Positions 22,650-33,844 of a stretch of DNA of 64,000 bases are shown here, piece by piece. The first letter of the stretch is position 1. Every line of letters begins with the position of its first letter. Under the pieces are notes generated by a model. That model saw only the letters and a program-made list of their open reading frames with translations. It was not told the origin of the DNA and did no database searches. The translations under genes and the position numbers were made by a program. The stretch is from Actinostola sp. cb2023 (lineage: Eukaryota; Cnidaria; Anthozoa; Actiniaria; Actinostolidae). Location of the stretch: assembly GCA_033675265.1 (NCBI GenBank), contig JAUJYZ010001527.1:124001-188000 (forward strand). Direction: 5' to 3'.

Positions 22650-24450
22650 TCATTGAGCTTCAAGAAGTAAAATCAACTTGTGAATTGGGCGATCCAACAC
22701 GGAAGTTGCGGTCTTGATCTTGACTGTGCGAACGAGTCCTTTGGAGTCTGGGTAGACGTCTGTAACACGAGCTAAGGGCCACGAATTCCTTGGTGTTCTT
22801 TCATCGCTGACGAGTACTATATCCCCAATCGTGTAGTTTCTTCTTGGACGGTTCCATTTCTTGGGTTCTTGTAGTGAAGTTAGATACTCCTTTTTCCATC
22901 TTGTCCAAAATGTTTCAGCTAAATATTGAACTCTTTTCCACTGTTTTCGAAGGTAGATATCCTCTCGTTGAAAATCTCCTGGTGGTGGTAAGGCAATCTT
23001 GGATTTCATTGTCAGCAAATGATTCGGTGTTAGTGGTCTTGTGAGATCGTCAGGGTCGTTGGTAGGAAACGTCAATGGGCGACTATTAACGATACTTTCA
23101 ACTTCTGTAAGATAGGTTCTGAAAGATTCATCATTTAAGGCGTGTCCATAGTCGCGTACTAAGGCCACAAGGATGGTACGTACGGTGCGGATTTGGCGTT
23201 CCCAAGACCCACCCATATTTGATGCAGCTGGAGGGTTAAACTTCCATTCGATCAGCCAATCTGCGTTTGCATGACGTAGTAGATATTCACTTATCTTTGC
23301 ATGGTCCATGTGCTTTAAGTTTTCTTTAAGCTCATTCACAGCTCCTACCAGATTTGTACCTTGATCTGATCGCATGGACTTGACGGGGCCTCTTCGTGCG
23401 ATGAAACGTCTTAATGCATTTATAAATGCGTCTGTTTCTAGTGAATTGGCTGATTCTAGGTGTATAGCTCTGCTCGCCAGACATGTGAACAGTACGCCAT
23501 ACCGTTTTAACTCTTTTCGGCCTTCTTTATTTATGCAGGGGCCAAAATAATCTACGGCGCAGAAGGTGAAAGGGGGTGCCGGCGTTACACGATCTTGAGG
23601 TAGGCTGGCCATCTTTTGTTCACCCACAGTTGCTCTTAATCTTCTGCAAGTGGTACACTTTGAAATGAACCATCTAACTGCAGAGTTACCATTGATGATC
23701 CAATAATGGTTTCTAAGCTCGTTTAGTGTAATTCCTCTTCCGCTGTGCGCCATGTTTTGGTGTGCGGAGCTATATATATATATGTGACGAATAATCAACT
23801 CAGTGATATGTCCTTTCTTGGGCAATATTATTGGATGCTTGAAACTCTCAGTTAGCTCTTGAGACTTGTCGAGTCTACCACCTACGCGCATCAATTCATC
23901 AGAGTCCAAGAATGGATCTAGTCGATATAACGAACTTGACTTTTTGATTTCTGCTTTCTTTTTCTTGAATGTAGCTCGTTCACTGCAATATTCTTCCTTT
24001 AAGCTTTTCAAGGTAGCTAACTCTTCGAGGAAGGCATTTTCTTGAACTAACTTCAGAATGACTGTTTCTGATTTTTGCAAATCTTCAGCAGTGATGACGT
24101 TAAACTTTGCTTTTGAAGTCTTCAAGTGTTCATTTGTTTCGATGTTGCTCTTGCGAAACTTTGATTGAAGCTGTAGTAGTCGTGCTATTGCTTTCTTGAG
24201 TTGGTACCACTGTGAGAAATAGGTGAAGCGTTGTAAGATGTCTTCGACTTCATTAACGATGGCAGTGTCACAGTAAAGTACTTCTTTAACTTCTGGATCG
24301 TTTTCCGAGAGCTTTACATCAAGGGGGCATTCTGGCCACGTTTCCTCAGACTTCCACAGAAACTCTGGTCCTGTGATCCAGCGTTGTTGATCGGTGAAGC
24401 GATTAGTGTCTAGTCCACGTGATGCGTCGTCTGCAGGGTTAGTTTTACCA
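22650..24450 (-). pseudogene. BEL/Pao integrase region
   Basis: The main open frame is 24125-22650 (491 codons), and the same frame stays open upstream to about 24450. Seen in order: an HHCC-type zinc-binding region (HIYIYSSAHQNMAHSGRG ... CTTCRRLRA), a catalytic core with CAVDYFGP, MRSDQGTNL and PPAASNMGGSWERQIR, then a C-terminal RNYTIGDIVLVSDE domain usual in BEL/Pao integrases. It inserts the cDNA copy. A frame change separates it from the reverse-transcriptase frame ending at 24445. Retrotransposon remnant; no host role inferred. Confidence 0.88.
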
Positions 24451-26080
24451 TCTCACAAATTTCCACTGATGCGGGCTTGTGTTATCCCTGATAGTTTGGA
24501 TTCTATTAGCAACAAACATTTTGTAGCGGTTTTGGCTGTTGTTAAGGTACTTTAGAACAGTTGTGCTGTCAGTCCAATAGGTGTGGTCATCTATGTCGTG
24601 ATCTAATTCATCTTCAAGCATCGTTCCAATTCGTACAGATAACACGGAGGCAGTTAATTCGAGACGTGGGATAGTTACTGTTTTCAGTGGTGCCAGTCGA
24701 GCTTTTCCCATCAAGAATGCACAGTGAATATCACCTTTGTTGTTTATCTGCCTAAGGTAGGATACTTTGCCATAGCCTGAAAGGCTCGCATCAGAGAAGC
24801 TATGAATTTGTACTTTTGTTACCATACCAAAGTTCTCTGGCTTGTGACATCTCTGTATGGTAAAGTTCTCCAATAATGGCAGGTCGTTTCTCCATTTCTC
24901 CCATCTAAACTTGTATTCATCAGGTATGTCATCATCCCAATCGGTTTTCTGTTGACACAATTCCTGGAGGATCTTCTTTCCTTGTAGTATTACAGGAGCA
25001 GCAATTCCAAGAGGATCGTAAACTGAACTGATTGTTGCAAGAATACCTCGGCGAGTAAGTGGTTTATCTTTGAGGGTGATTCTGAAGCCAAGTAGATCTG
25101 TTTCTACACACCATTGGACTCCCAAGGCACGTTCAATGGGCAGATTGTCATGGCTGAGATCGAGACTCTTCACTGCTTTAGATCTCTTCTCGTTAGGTAT
25201 CGTTTCCAACACTCTTCTCTTGTTACTTATGATCTTGCTTAGTGAGAAGCCACCTTTTGCGCAGGCCTTTATTACGTCGTGAATACGTATTATTGCAGCT
25301 TCTTCACAGTCTTCAGAACGCAGACACTCATCTACATAGAAATTCTTTCTGAGAACATTGGCAGTTTCTTCTCCCACTTCTTCTTCAAAATCGTCTGCAG
25401 TTCTTTTAACAGCAAAATTGGCGCAGCTTGGTGATGATACTACTCCAAATAAGTGGACGTTCATTTGGTACTCTTCTGGATCTCGTGACATGTCACCATT
25501 GGTCCACCATAGGAAGCGAAGATAATTACGATGTTCTTCTGTAACTCGAACTTGGTGAAACATTGAGTCTATGTCTCCCATGAATGCCACTGGTTTTTGT
25601 CGAAATCTTGTTAGTACGCCAATCAAAGAGTTTGTTAGATCAGGGCCTTGTAGAAGATTGTCGTTCAGTGAAACTCCTTGAAACTTTGCACTGCAGTTGA
25701 AGACCACACGGATTTTATCCGGCTTGTGAGGATGATATACCCCATGGTGGGGGATATACCATGTTTTTCCTGGCTCTGATGTTAAAAGGTGTGGCGGTAC
25801 TTTTCTTGCGTAATCCTTGTCAATTATATCTTTCATGAAGTTGTTGTAATCTTGTGAGAGTTTTGCGTCATAGAGGAGCTTCTTCTTTAACCATTCCGCT
25901 TTCCTGATCACTTGATCTTTGTTGTCAGGCATGAATACGTTGTCCTCTCGAAATGGTAGTGGCATTTCGTAGTGACCATTTACATGTGTTACATCTTGCT
26001 GAATCTTCTTAAGAAAGAGGTTGTCTTCCAATGAGTACTTTCGTTGGTTTTTATGTTCAATGCCTCGCTGAACTCTAAAT
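24445..26080 (-). pseudogene. BEL/Pao reverse transcriptase / RNase H region
   Basis: The open frame runs from about 26080 to 24445. Motifs: KPDKIRVVFNCSAKFQG, PVAFMGDIDSMFHQVRV (catalytic Asp region A), a NFYVDECLRS segment in place of the usual YxDD-type turn, which is normal for Pao RT, then TRRGILATISSVYDPLG and an RNase H segment with HSFSDASLSGYG and YWTDSTTVLKYL. It is offset by one base from the gag-protease frame near 26075 and from the integrase frame near 24450. Confidence 0.9.
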
Positions 26081-28082
26081 CAAGTAACTTGTTCAATGTC
26101 TCTGGTGATACGATTTCCTTGACACTGTTATCAACCTTGTAGTGCAGTTTCGGAGGCTTGTTAGTGCATATGTCCGTCGCTACAATTCTGTTACAGCAGC
26201 TGGACATAGTAGTAGAACCTTCAGCCACGTACAGTGGGCCAACTACAGTCCATCCTGCAAATGTTAACACTGCATACGGACCACCATCTTTACTGACGAC
26301 AAAATCTTTGGGCTCAATTGCTTTCGGACAGTTTGTACCAATAAGTAGACCAACTTCAACTCCTTGCATGTATGGTGGCATTGTATCTGCAACATACTTG
26401 AGATGACGCCACTTCCTTGCCATTCCAGGGCGAGGGATTTCTTCCTTTGACGCTGGTATTTCTTCTCTGGAAAAGGTTCTTGGAAGATCTATACAATTAT
26501 TTCCATCGATATCTGAGACAACAAGGCCAGTTATCACATTAGAATCAAGCACCTTAGTTCCATTCATTGTTCTGATGGCGATCTTCGTTTGTGTTCCTTT
26601 TACATTTAACTTTCTGATCGTGTCTTCTGAGACAAATGTTCCTGTACTGCAGTTGTCTAACATGGCATAGACTATAATCTCTTCGTTATTTGCTCGTAGT
26701 TTCACTGGAACGATAGGCATAGACTTTATTTCTGAATCTTTCTTGAATGAAGCGTTCTCATCAGTCTGTACTTCATCATTGATGATTCTTGAACTCGTCA
26801 AATTGCTTGGATTGGTCTCCCTGCTATGTGTTGACTCTTTATTGTCGCCTTGCTTGTGATCATTAGTCTTGATACTGGAAGAATCTGCTTTATCATTCTT
26901 TGATGTTTGTCGAAAATTGTAGTCGTGTAGACCGGTAGGGTGACGACCAAGGCAAACTTTACATTGACGCTTTTGAGTGCATCCACGTGATCTATGACCG
27001 GTTTCGTAACAAGCATAGCACAGTCCTTTGCCAAGAAGATATGACCTTCTTTCTGCTAACGGTTTGCTTACAAACTCTTTGCACTCATCAAGGTCATGTA
27101 TGCCATTACATAGTACGCAGTGATGAGGGCGTTGATTAACTTGTACATTATCTGAAGAAACGCTGGTTGCTGAGGTAGCATGGCTTGTAACTCTATAACT
27201 ACCACTTGATCTGTTCTGAGGAGAAGGTTTGGTCTTAACTTTGTCATCCTGTCCAACTCTTCTCAGCACTTCCCTTGAAAATATTGGGTCAGTTGCAATC
27301 TTTGCCTCTGTGTCGATGAATTCAGCGAAATGCTTGAATTTAGGCAGACATTCGTTTGGTTTTCTCATCCTAATTGCTTGCCGACGCCAGCGATCCTGTA
27401 AGTAGATTGGTAATTTCTTGACCAGGGTTTGTAGATTTTGTGGATGATCCAGTATACTTAGATATGAAAGTGATTCCATCGCCGAGACGCATTGTGTCAG
27501 AAAATTTGAAAGACATTCTAAGGCTGAATCATCGCCAGGCTTCAAAATGGGCCAATCGTTCACTTTCGTGATGTATCCATTGGACACTCTATATGGATCT
27601 CCATATTTCGCTTTCAGCAAGTCCTTAGCTTCTCTGTATCCAAGGTCAGGATTTTTGTGTAGACAGCCTTTGATAAGATCTTTTGCTTCCCCTTCCAGGT
27701 ACTGTTCCAAATACTGTAGACAAACTTCGCTTGATTGTGTTCTTGCTTCGACTTGTGATTGGAATCCTCGCATAAAGGTGTTGAAATCCAATGGATCGTT
27801 GGTAAACTTCGATAAATGAAGACGTGGTAGAAGACTCTGTTGGTGTTGCTGAGCCAGAATCTCTGTTAGCTGGTTCTGCTTCTCCAGAAATTGAAGAATT
27901 GGTTCTTTATGCAGTGGCTTATCGTGACATATTCCTTCCATTTCTTTTGATCTGGATAGCTCGTCGGGCGAACGTTCCTTCGGCGAAGTAATTCCATGTT
28001 TAGGCAGCATATGATCGTCTTCAAAAAAATGAAAGGTGAAAGTTCCGGTTTTGACGGCACATTTAAAGAATCGTTGGTTCAA
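25989..28082 (-). pseudogene. BEL/Pao gag and aspartic protease region
   Basis: Open frame of 697 codons. N-terminal half: capsid-like DUF1759-type sequence (RLHLSKFTNDPLDFNTFM ... LEGEAKDLIKG). Middle: zinc-knuckle-like pairs (HCVLCNGIHDLDEC and LCYACYETGHRSRGC). C-terminal: a retropepsin-like segment with VYAMLDNCSTGTFVSE, where the catalytic position is D-N-C-S rather than D-S/T-G. It packages and processes the element. The frame is lost just before the reverse transcriptase. Confidence 0.88.
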
Positions 28083-28323
28083 ATTTTAAGGGCTGTCGTG
28101 GACTCCATGGCGTCGATTCCAATTTATTGTCGATCACGGAATATCGTCCAGGCTCTTCTCCTTCTAATTCTTCAGCATATACTTGATCCCTTGCTTGTGC
28201 AAATTTTAAGGGCTGTCGTGGACTCCATGGCGTCGATTCCTATTTATTGTCGATCACGGAATATCGTCCAGGCTCTTCTCCTTCTTCTAATTCTTCAGCA
28301 TATACTTGTTCCCTTGCTTGTGC
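28080..28323. repeat. 120-bp tandem duplication inside the BEL/Pao coding region
   Basis: The segment beginning CAAATTTTAAGGGCTGTCG at 28080 repeats from 28200. The second copy has one extra TTC. The period is a multiple of three, but each copy brings a stop in the gag frame. It could be an assembly duplication. Confidence 0.88.
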
Positions 28324-28894
28324 CATGACTAGTTCTTCTTGTAAGCTGATTCTCTCTATTTCGTTCTGCACGGCTGATTTTGCTTGTAGTTCTGCAATCC
28401 TCGTTCGCTCTTTAACTCTAGCAGATGTCGAGGACTTTGACGAACGCTTAGATGTTGCTGAACGTTTAGACATTGGATGTAGATAACTGAGAACGGCTTT
28501 CGAGCTGCTCTTCAATCTTGTGCTTTGCTACAGCGATGAAATCTTGCATTCCTCTTTTGAAGTTGTTTATCCTTTGATCGTTTTCGTCATGCCAATCTTG
28601 TGCTGACACTTTATCTTCATCGCTTGAAAGACCAGAAAACCATGCAAGAAACTTCGTTTTGAACTCTTCTTGTCGAACCATGAGGTTTTGCAATTCGACT
28701 TGGATGTGGTGAACATTATCGACAGAACTTGAGAGATAATCCATTCTGTTAATAATCTCAGTGATTTTCTTCTTCACGGCGAAGCATTCAGATTTCTTTC
28801 GTTGAGTAATGTATGACTTTCCTTTCTCCGTTGGTTTTGGTATTCTACGTTGAACGGTACTTGTTGTATCATCTTCGACGTTATCGGTAGACAT
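28240..28894 (-). pseudogene. N-terminal gag segment of the BEL/Pao element (coiled coil)
   Basis: Two overlapping open frames, 28894-28466 and 28515-28240, are joined by a frameshift near 28490. The first, from the ATG at 28894, is charged and helical (TEIINRMDYLSSSVDNVHHI); the second is a Lys/Glu-rich coiled coil (RTRIAELQAKSAVQNEIER). It precedes the capsid-like region and is interrupted by a 120-bp tandem duplication. Confidence 0.7.
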
Positions 28895-28923
28895 TTTGGT
28901 CGATTTTAACTTGTTTGAACGAA

Positions 28924-29261
28924 TGTGACGGTTGACGTTTTTATTACATTGTTCAGTTTGGCAGTGAACGCGTCGTTAAGCGTTACGGTTCCTATAAAGT
29001 ACAATTCTAAACATATCAGTAAACGTAAAAGAAAACGACTAGAAAAATTACAAGATACTTACAAACAAGTTGCTCCTATGAACGATGCAGTTAGACTAAG
29101 TAAATTATGCAAAAACGAGTGTACAAAATTGACTATGAACAAAAGGAATACCCAAGGGCTTCTAGAAAACTAAGCAACTTAAAATACACTATATAACAAA
29201 AGACAAAGGACTTACTAACGAACATTACAAAACGAAGAATTCGATGAAATTCGCATCAACA
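28924..29261 (-). repeat. BEL/Pao LTR (5' LTR of the element)
   Basis: Same sequence as the other LTR apart from the two-base indel. On the minus strand it is followed by a leader of only about 30 bases before the ATG at 28894. No clear tRNA primer-binding match was recognised in that leader. Confidence 0.92.
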
Positions 29262-29696
29262 GGTAATATCTGTTTCACTAAAGTGCCATCTCTATACCAA
29301 TTCAAGGATTTTTAAATATTAAAATCATGTTGAAGACAACTACATGTACATAAATGTAATATTTAAATTTTTGGACTCGACATGCCTATTCACCCCTAGA
29401 TTAAGCCCATAGGGCCTGGTTCCTGAAAGGCCAATTACTCTTAATCCAGGTTAAAATGAAATACTTGAAAAAAGTATTTGAAAAAAAAAATAATAATGCA
29501 TCTGACATTCCTGTATGTATATATTTATACTTATATATTATTTATACTTATATATTTGTAAGGATCAAAATTTCTGCATATTGTTACATGTATGTACTGT
29601 GTATCTTTAGATACAATAAGATATTAGATACATGTACAATATTCGTGTCCGTGTTAAGATCTACAATCACGAGCCAAAATTTATCATATCCACAGA

Positions 29697-29852
29697 CAGG
29701 CTCGTAGCCAGTATGAGGCGAGCTGAGGCAGTTGCCTCGGTAAAACATCGCTGATTATATTTATCTTTTAACTGAATTGACAAAAAGGCTGACTGTCCAC
29801 TATGTGCAGCTACTTGTATACAAGTAGCTGCATATATCTGGCTACGGGCCTG
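29697..29852. mobile_element. MITE, 156 bp, CAGGCYCGTAGCCAG ends
   Basis: CAGGCTCGTAGCCAG at the left is inverted as CTGGCTACGGGCCTG at the right. ACAGA flanks both sides. An internal perfect palindrome GCAGCTACTTGTATACAAGT... lies at 29806-29831. CAGG ends suggest a hAT- or CACTA-like mover, but the flank repeat is only five bases. Confidence 0.75.
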
Positions 29853-30060
29853 ACAGATGTGCATGTATAAAATCATGTTCTACTATAATTTTCAAGATAG
29901 GACTAAGTTTGGCAGAGAAAATCAAAGTTAAAGTCTATGCAAATCAATATGATTTTGTATCAGAAATACAAGATCTGCCACAGTTGTGATTTCTATTGTG
30001 TTTTCCTCATGAATTATTAATGAATATGATAACTCTATATACAGTGTAGTTCTTGATCAA

Positions 30061-30349
30061 TATATAGCTAATTGCATAATCGTTGTCGGGTTGAAAATCA
30101 TAAATCATAGAAGCTGAGACCGCAAGGATGGATGGGAAATCAGTTCATGACCCGCATTACATACAGATATATTCAATGTTCTCGTAGTTTTGAAGGTATA
30201 TATGAGCTATTTAACTAAGATCCTACAAGTCTGGATATAAAGGTCGATCATTTGACGGTGTTATTTGAGAGTTTTAATTTCCCAGAATTCCTTTTGGTCA
30301 TAGCTTTCATGATTTTCAACCCGACAACGATTATGCAATTAGCTATATA
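30061..30349. mobile_element. MITE, 289 bp, TATATAGCTAATTGCATAAT ends
   Basis: TATATAGCTAATTGCATAAT and its inverse ATTATGCAATTAGCTATATA bracket the element; arms continue through CGTTGTCGGGTTGAAAATCA, about 45 bp. It is inserted within the Kolobok element. Confidence 0.87.
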
Positions 30350-30520
30350 TGTCAATACACCATTTATCTATAAAGTAAAAGATGCATTGCAAATGAAAAC
30401 ATTTGCACTTCATGAAAAATAAACATTTTTAAAAAGAGAATTTAGTGTTTGTTTTCTTTGTAATAAAATTCAAGTTTTGTAGTAACTAATGTATCTTAAA
30501 GTGGACAATTGCCATGCAAA

Positions 30521-31557
30521 CTATTCATCTGCATAATGAAAACCCTCAAAGACAAAGTCTTCTTCTAATCCAGGGGGAGGGAAGTGTTGTCTTATGCACA
30601 TTACCACACATGATGGAAGAACCACTCTAACATCCTTTCCAAGCACTCCCCAGCACCATCTTGCAAATTGACGATATGCAATATGGCGATATTGCTTGTG
30701 CTCTGGTCCTTCATATGCATCCTTGTACTGCTGTTTATATTGTAACCATGCTGTGCGGAGGACATATTTATTCGTGCAGACAGGTAAAAAACCAGGATGT
30801 TGAGTAATACATGGTGGTGGTTGAATAGCATCCCCATCTGTAACAACTGACTGGCATGTTGCTGCAACTTCATCTATCTCTTGGCAGCAAACACACTCGT
30901 TCACTCGGTCCATTATCTGGCAGCTTTCACAGGTACACCTGGTAAAAACCCATAATAGTAAAATTATTTCACAAGTTAATGGGTAAACTGGTTAGTCTAG
31001 AGACCTAGAGTTAATAATAATAAGTTCAGACAATATAACCATCAAAAAGTAGTAACTATATAACTTGTGCTAAATAGCACTAATAAACGAGAAAACAAAG
31101 GGAAATTTTGCACCATTTAGTGCTATTTAGTTAGTCAAATATTTCATGGTTATATTGTCTGTGATATAAGCTTAGGTTATAGACCACTATATATTGCTCA
31201 GTATTCCATGTACTATGATGGAATCATGTGAAAAAGCAAGTTGACACTTCTTACTGTACAGTGTAAGTCTTATATAGAATTATAAACATTTAGTAGTTCA
31301 AACTAAGATTTCAACCCACACAAACAGTAAAACATCATTTCAGTGGAGTTTAAAACATACCAATTAGAATTTCTAAGTCGGTTGTGGTCTTCTTCGTCTT
31401 CTTCATCTTCGCTATCTTCGCTTTTCCCTGAATCAGATATCTCGATTTCAGGCTCGAACTGATATGGCTGTAATCCAAAGTCTTCGCTGTCCAAAAAGTC
31501 TTGAGAAAGGTCTGTGGAGCTGTCAGAATCTTCGGATTGTGAACTACTATCTGACAT
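30521..31557 (-). CDS. Kolobok-borne two-exon gene, P2X7-C-terminal-like Cys-rich domain
   Basis: Exon 1 runs 31557-31361 and exon 2 30938-30521 on the minus strand, joined by TTG|GTATGT and TACCAG|GTG. Phase is kept through a split Trp codon, giving 204 residues. The N-terminus is acidic and Ser-rich (SDSSSQSEDSDSSTDLSQDF). After the junction: WCTCESCQIM, ECVCCQEIDEV, then CITQHPGF and RHIAYRQFARWCWGVLG, RVVLPSCVVMCIRQHFPPP. This Cys/His pattern matches the zinc-coordinating cytoplasmic domain of P2X7 receptors, also found alone in many invertebrate proteins (family knowledge). There is no channel region or membrane segment, so it is not a receptor. It lies inside the Kolobok ends, convergent with the transposase. 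A role in transposition is inference. Confidence 0.82.
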
Positions 31558-31675
31558 GGCTTTTTAGTAGTGGTATAGGAATATTTTTGTCCCAATAAAA
31601 TGAGAAAAAGCTTCGAAAACACACGTGAACTCGCCAAAACTTGTAAACAATGTAAGCGTGGTTCAGTATCCAATG

Positions 31676-31875
31676 ACGTTGTGACGTCACAACCTAACTT
31701 TTCTGAGCCCGCGATAAAAGTGCAAGATGGCGGCTCGCTGAGCGATCGATGTGAGTTTTCGAAAATATTTTACAAGAACATGGATGCTCGATGAGCTCTA
31801 GAAAGTTGATTTTTGAGTTTCCCATTTGATGTACTTTTTTCTCAAAATGGTTCATTTTGGCGGCTCAGTTGTCCT
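31676..31875. repeat. Kolobok right terminal inverted repeat
   Basis: Inverse of the left repeat, ending GGCGGCTCAGTTGTCCT before TTAA. It contains the CRE-like TTGTGACGTCACAA and lies upstream of the minus-strand gene whose ATG is at 31557, so both genes start beside a terminal repeat. Confidence 0.85.
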
Positions 31876-31879
31876 TTAA

Positions 31880-32557
31880 GTAACTCGTTTTATTGTTATT
31901 CCGTGTTGCGTGACCGGTACTTTTATGTCGTACTCGGCGTACTTGTATAAAAGAGCTGAGGACTTCCTTTACTTGCTTCATATCGAATAGCTTTAGTTTG
32001 GTCACTATCATAGAACATTCTAGTGTATAATTCAAACTGATTTTACGTGTTTACATAATATCTGTTACGATAATTACATTCAGTGCTAATTATAGATTCG
32101 TAACGAAGTGCCGATTTGGTGAAAATACTAGGAACATTTAGTTCTCTCCACGGGAGACTATTTGCTGGCCGCCAGTAAAATTTTGATATGATAAATTAGA
32201 AAGGTATAGCTTTACTATGATTCAATTTTTATGCCAAAACTTTGTGTACCGGAAAGCATTTAGCTACCTTTTAGCTACCTTTAGTGAGGTCACACGAGGG
32301 CTACTTCAGATACTCAGAATATTTCTTAAGCGCCTGCTAGGGAAACAAATTTAGGTTCGTTCGAACGTCAACATAGTGGACTTTAATTGTTGCAAAAACA
32401 AAGTTTCGAAATTAATCGTCCTGTGGCTTTTGGAGAAGGTTTAAGATTGGCGAAATTTGCATTTTTTAATCACAATAAGGGTTATTTGGGTGAATTAAAA
32501 TGAATTTCGATTTTTGCCCACTTGCATCGAATCTTCGAAAATTACAGACAACGGCTC
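31880..32557. other. Intergenic, no gene recognised
   Basis: Nothing coding or repeated could be supported between the Kolobok right end and the next MITE. Confidence 0.5.
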
Positions 32558-32561
32558 TTAA

Positions 32562-32715
32562 GGTCCCTAGTAATGTTCTGACGAGGTAAGAAGAAAATTA
32601 TTCGAGCCGAAGTCACGTAACAACCGATAGGTCCAAATATTGACAACAAAGTATGAACTGGTGATTTCGGCTCGATCAATTTCCTTCTTACCTCGTCAGA
32701 ACATTACTAGGGACC
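32562..32715. mobile_element. TTAA-flanked MITE, 154 bp
   Basis: TTAA at 32558-32561 and 32716-32719. GGTCCCTAGTAATGTTCTGA is inverted as TCAGAACATTACTAGGGACC; arms extend through CGAGGTAAGAAG and CGAGCCGAA. No ORF. Confidence 0.9.
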
Positions 32716-32924
32716 TTAACAGGTCGTTCACGAAGTTTAAAAAAAATCGTACTAGGGAAAACCGTTTGGCAGCAGTTTTAGTGAAAATAGTGTCGTTTGA
32801 ATATCAGCTGGTATTCACAAACGCGGCTTACAATGATAATTTTGAATAATTTGTGTTAAGCACAATAAAATCCAAGCAATATTGACGCGGAGCGAGCGAG
32901 TTAAAAAATACGGCAAACCGGTCA

Positions 32925-33788
32925 TTCATTATGCGGGAACCACCTTAAAAGACACTCAGCTGTATCATGTCCCAATAGTCCCTTTCGCCAAAAGAGTTCC
33001 TCTTCCTCCATAGTTATTTCATCTCGAATATCCTTTTTACATTTAAGATCAATTCCCTTCTTTGTCGCATCCCTCATTTCTCCATCGATCGCCTTGCGAA
33101 ACAGCATGAACTTTTACAAACAAAACCAGGAAAATATATTTAAATAAATCATAGTTTTAAAAGTAATAGCCGGTCGTAATATTTGAGTCTGTCGGCAATA
33201 TATTCTTCAACACATAACGAATTATTTAATTCGCTCACCTTTCATCGTGTTTACTGAATGGATCCAAACCATTTTTGTCGCTTAAATATAGCGCTTCAGA
33301 CCGCAAACGATAACATACAAAGTTCGCGGTGGATATCTCTCTCCTTTCCCGTTGCAAACTTCTTCCACAAATCGACATAGCCACAGGTTTAATGTCTCAG
33401 CATTCATACAATGTAATGGTGTAGATAGGTCGTGAATTTTAGAAATATCCAAGACGATTGAACTTGAAACGAAATTCCTGGGAGTAATATCTTCCCTGCT
33501 TCTTTGCCAATCTTCAAAGAGCTTTACGGACCATTTCGTACTATTTCGGGTATTCTTCGGAATGGTACTCTCAACCAAAAGGCGCTCTTCATCCTCGGTC
33601 AACGGTTTCCTAAACCTAGCAGCACCTTCCATGTCTCTGGTTGAAGACGAAATGCACCGGATAACCAACCGTAAAACATCCAATCCAATTCCAACATTAC
33701 CATAAAAATAAAAGTACTGCAAAGTAGGCGTATTTTCGTATTGTATCAACCAGAACCCCAAATCAACTGATTGTTTTAAAGAGTGCAT
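32925..33788 (-). pseudogene. Truncated Crypton-type (DUF3504-like) recombinase gene
   Basis: Minus-strand exon 1 (about 33650-33239) encodes FRKPLTEDEERLL, NTRNSTKWSVKLFEDW and NLWLCRFVEEVCNGKGERYP ... GLKRY. An extra AT near 33288 then shifts the frame before LSDKNGLDPFSKHDER and donor AAAG|GTGAGC. Exon 2 (about 33113-32925) encodes LFRKAIDGEMRDATKKGI and ITMEEEELFWRKGLLGHDTA, then ends in unrelated sequence before the catalytic part. It matches the first half of the gene at 62658 onward, with the intron in the same place. Truncated and frameshifted, so not active. Confidence 0.78.
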
Positions 33789-33844
33789 TCCGTTACTTCA
33801 ATTACTTCAAACTTTGATTGATTGATTGATTGATTCAGAATATA

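Larger units (their letters stand above)
22157..29261 (-). mobile_element. BEL/Pao LTR retrotransposon, minus orientation, nested in Kolobok
   Basis: Two LTRs of about 340 bp (22157-22496 and 28924-29261) bound 6.4 kb of gag-pol remnants. GGTAA lies outside each LTR (22152-22156 and 29262-29266), a 5-bp target duplication. Gene order on the minus strand is gag, protease, reverse transcriptase/RNase H, integrase, as in BEL/Pao. The LTRs look nearly identical apart from a two-base indel, which indicates a recent insertion. The coding region is nevertheless cut by several one-base frameshifts. Confidence 0.92.
18826..31875. mobile_element. Kolobok DNA transposon, about 13 kb including nested insertions
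   Basis: TTAA at 18822-18825 and 31876-31879. Ends are AGGACAACTGAACCGCC and the inverse of AGGACAACTGAGCCGCC; inverted repeats stay nearly identical for about 150 bp and recognisable for about 200 bp. Inside are a THAP-domain transposase (plus, left) and a spliced gene for a P2X7-C-terminal-like Cys-rich domain (minus, right), pointing toward each other. A BEL/Pao element occupies 22157-29261 with its own target duplication, and MITEs sit at 29697 and 30061. Without these the element would be about 5.5 kb. TTAA duplication and a THAP transposase are hallmarks of Kolobok. Confidence 0.9.

Noticed and set aside
30521..31557. A P2X purinergic receptor gene
   Set aside because: Only the cytoplasmic Cys-rich domain is present; there are no transmembrane or ATP-binding segments, and the gene is inside a transposon.
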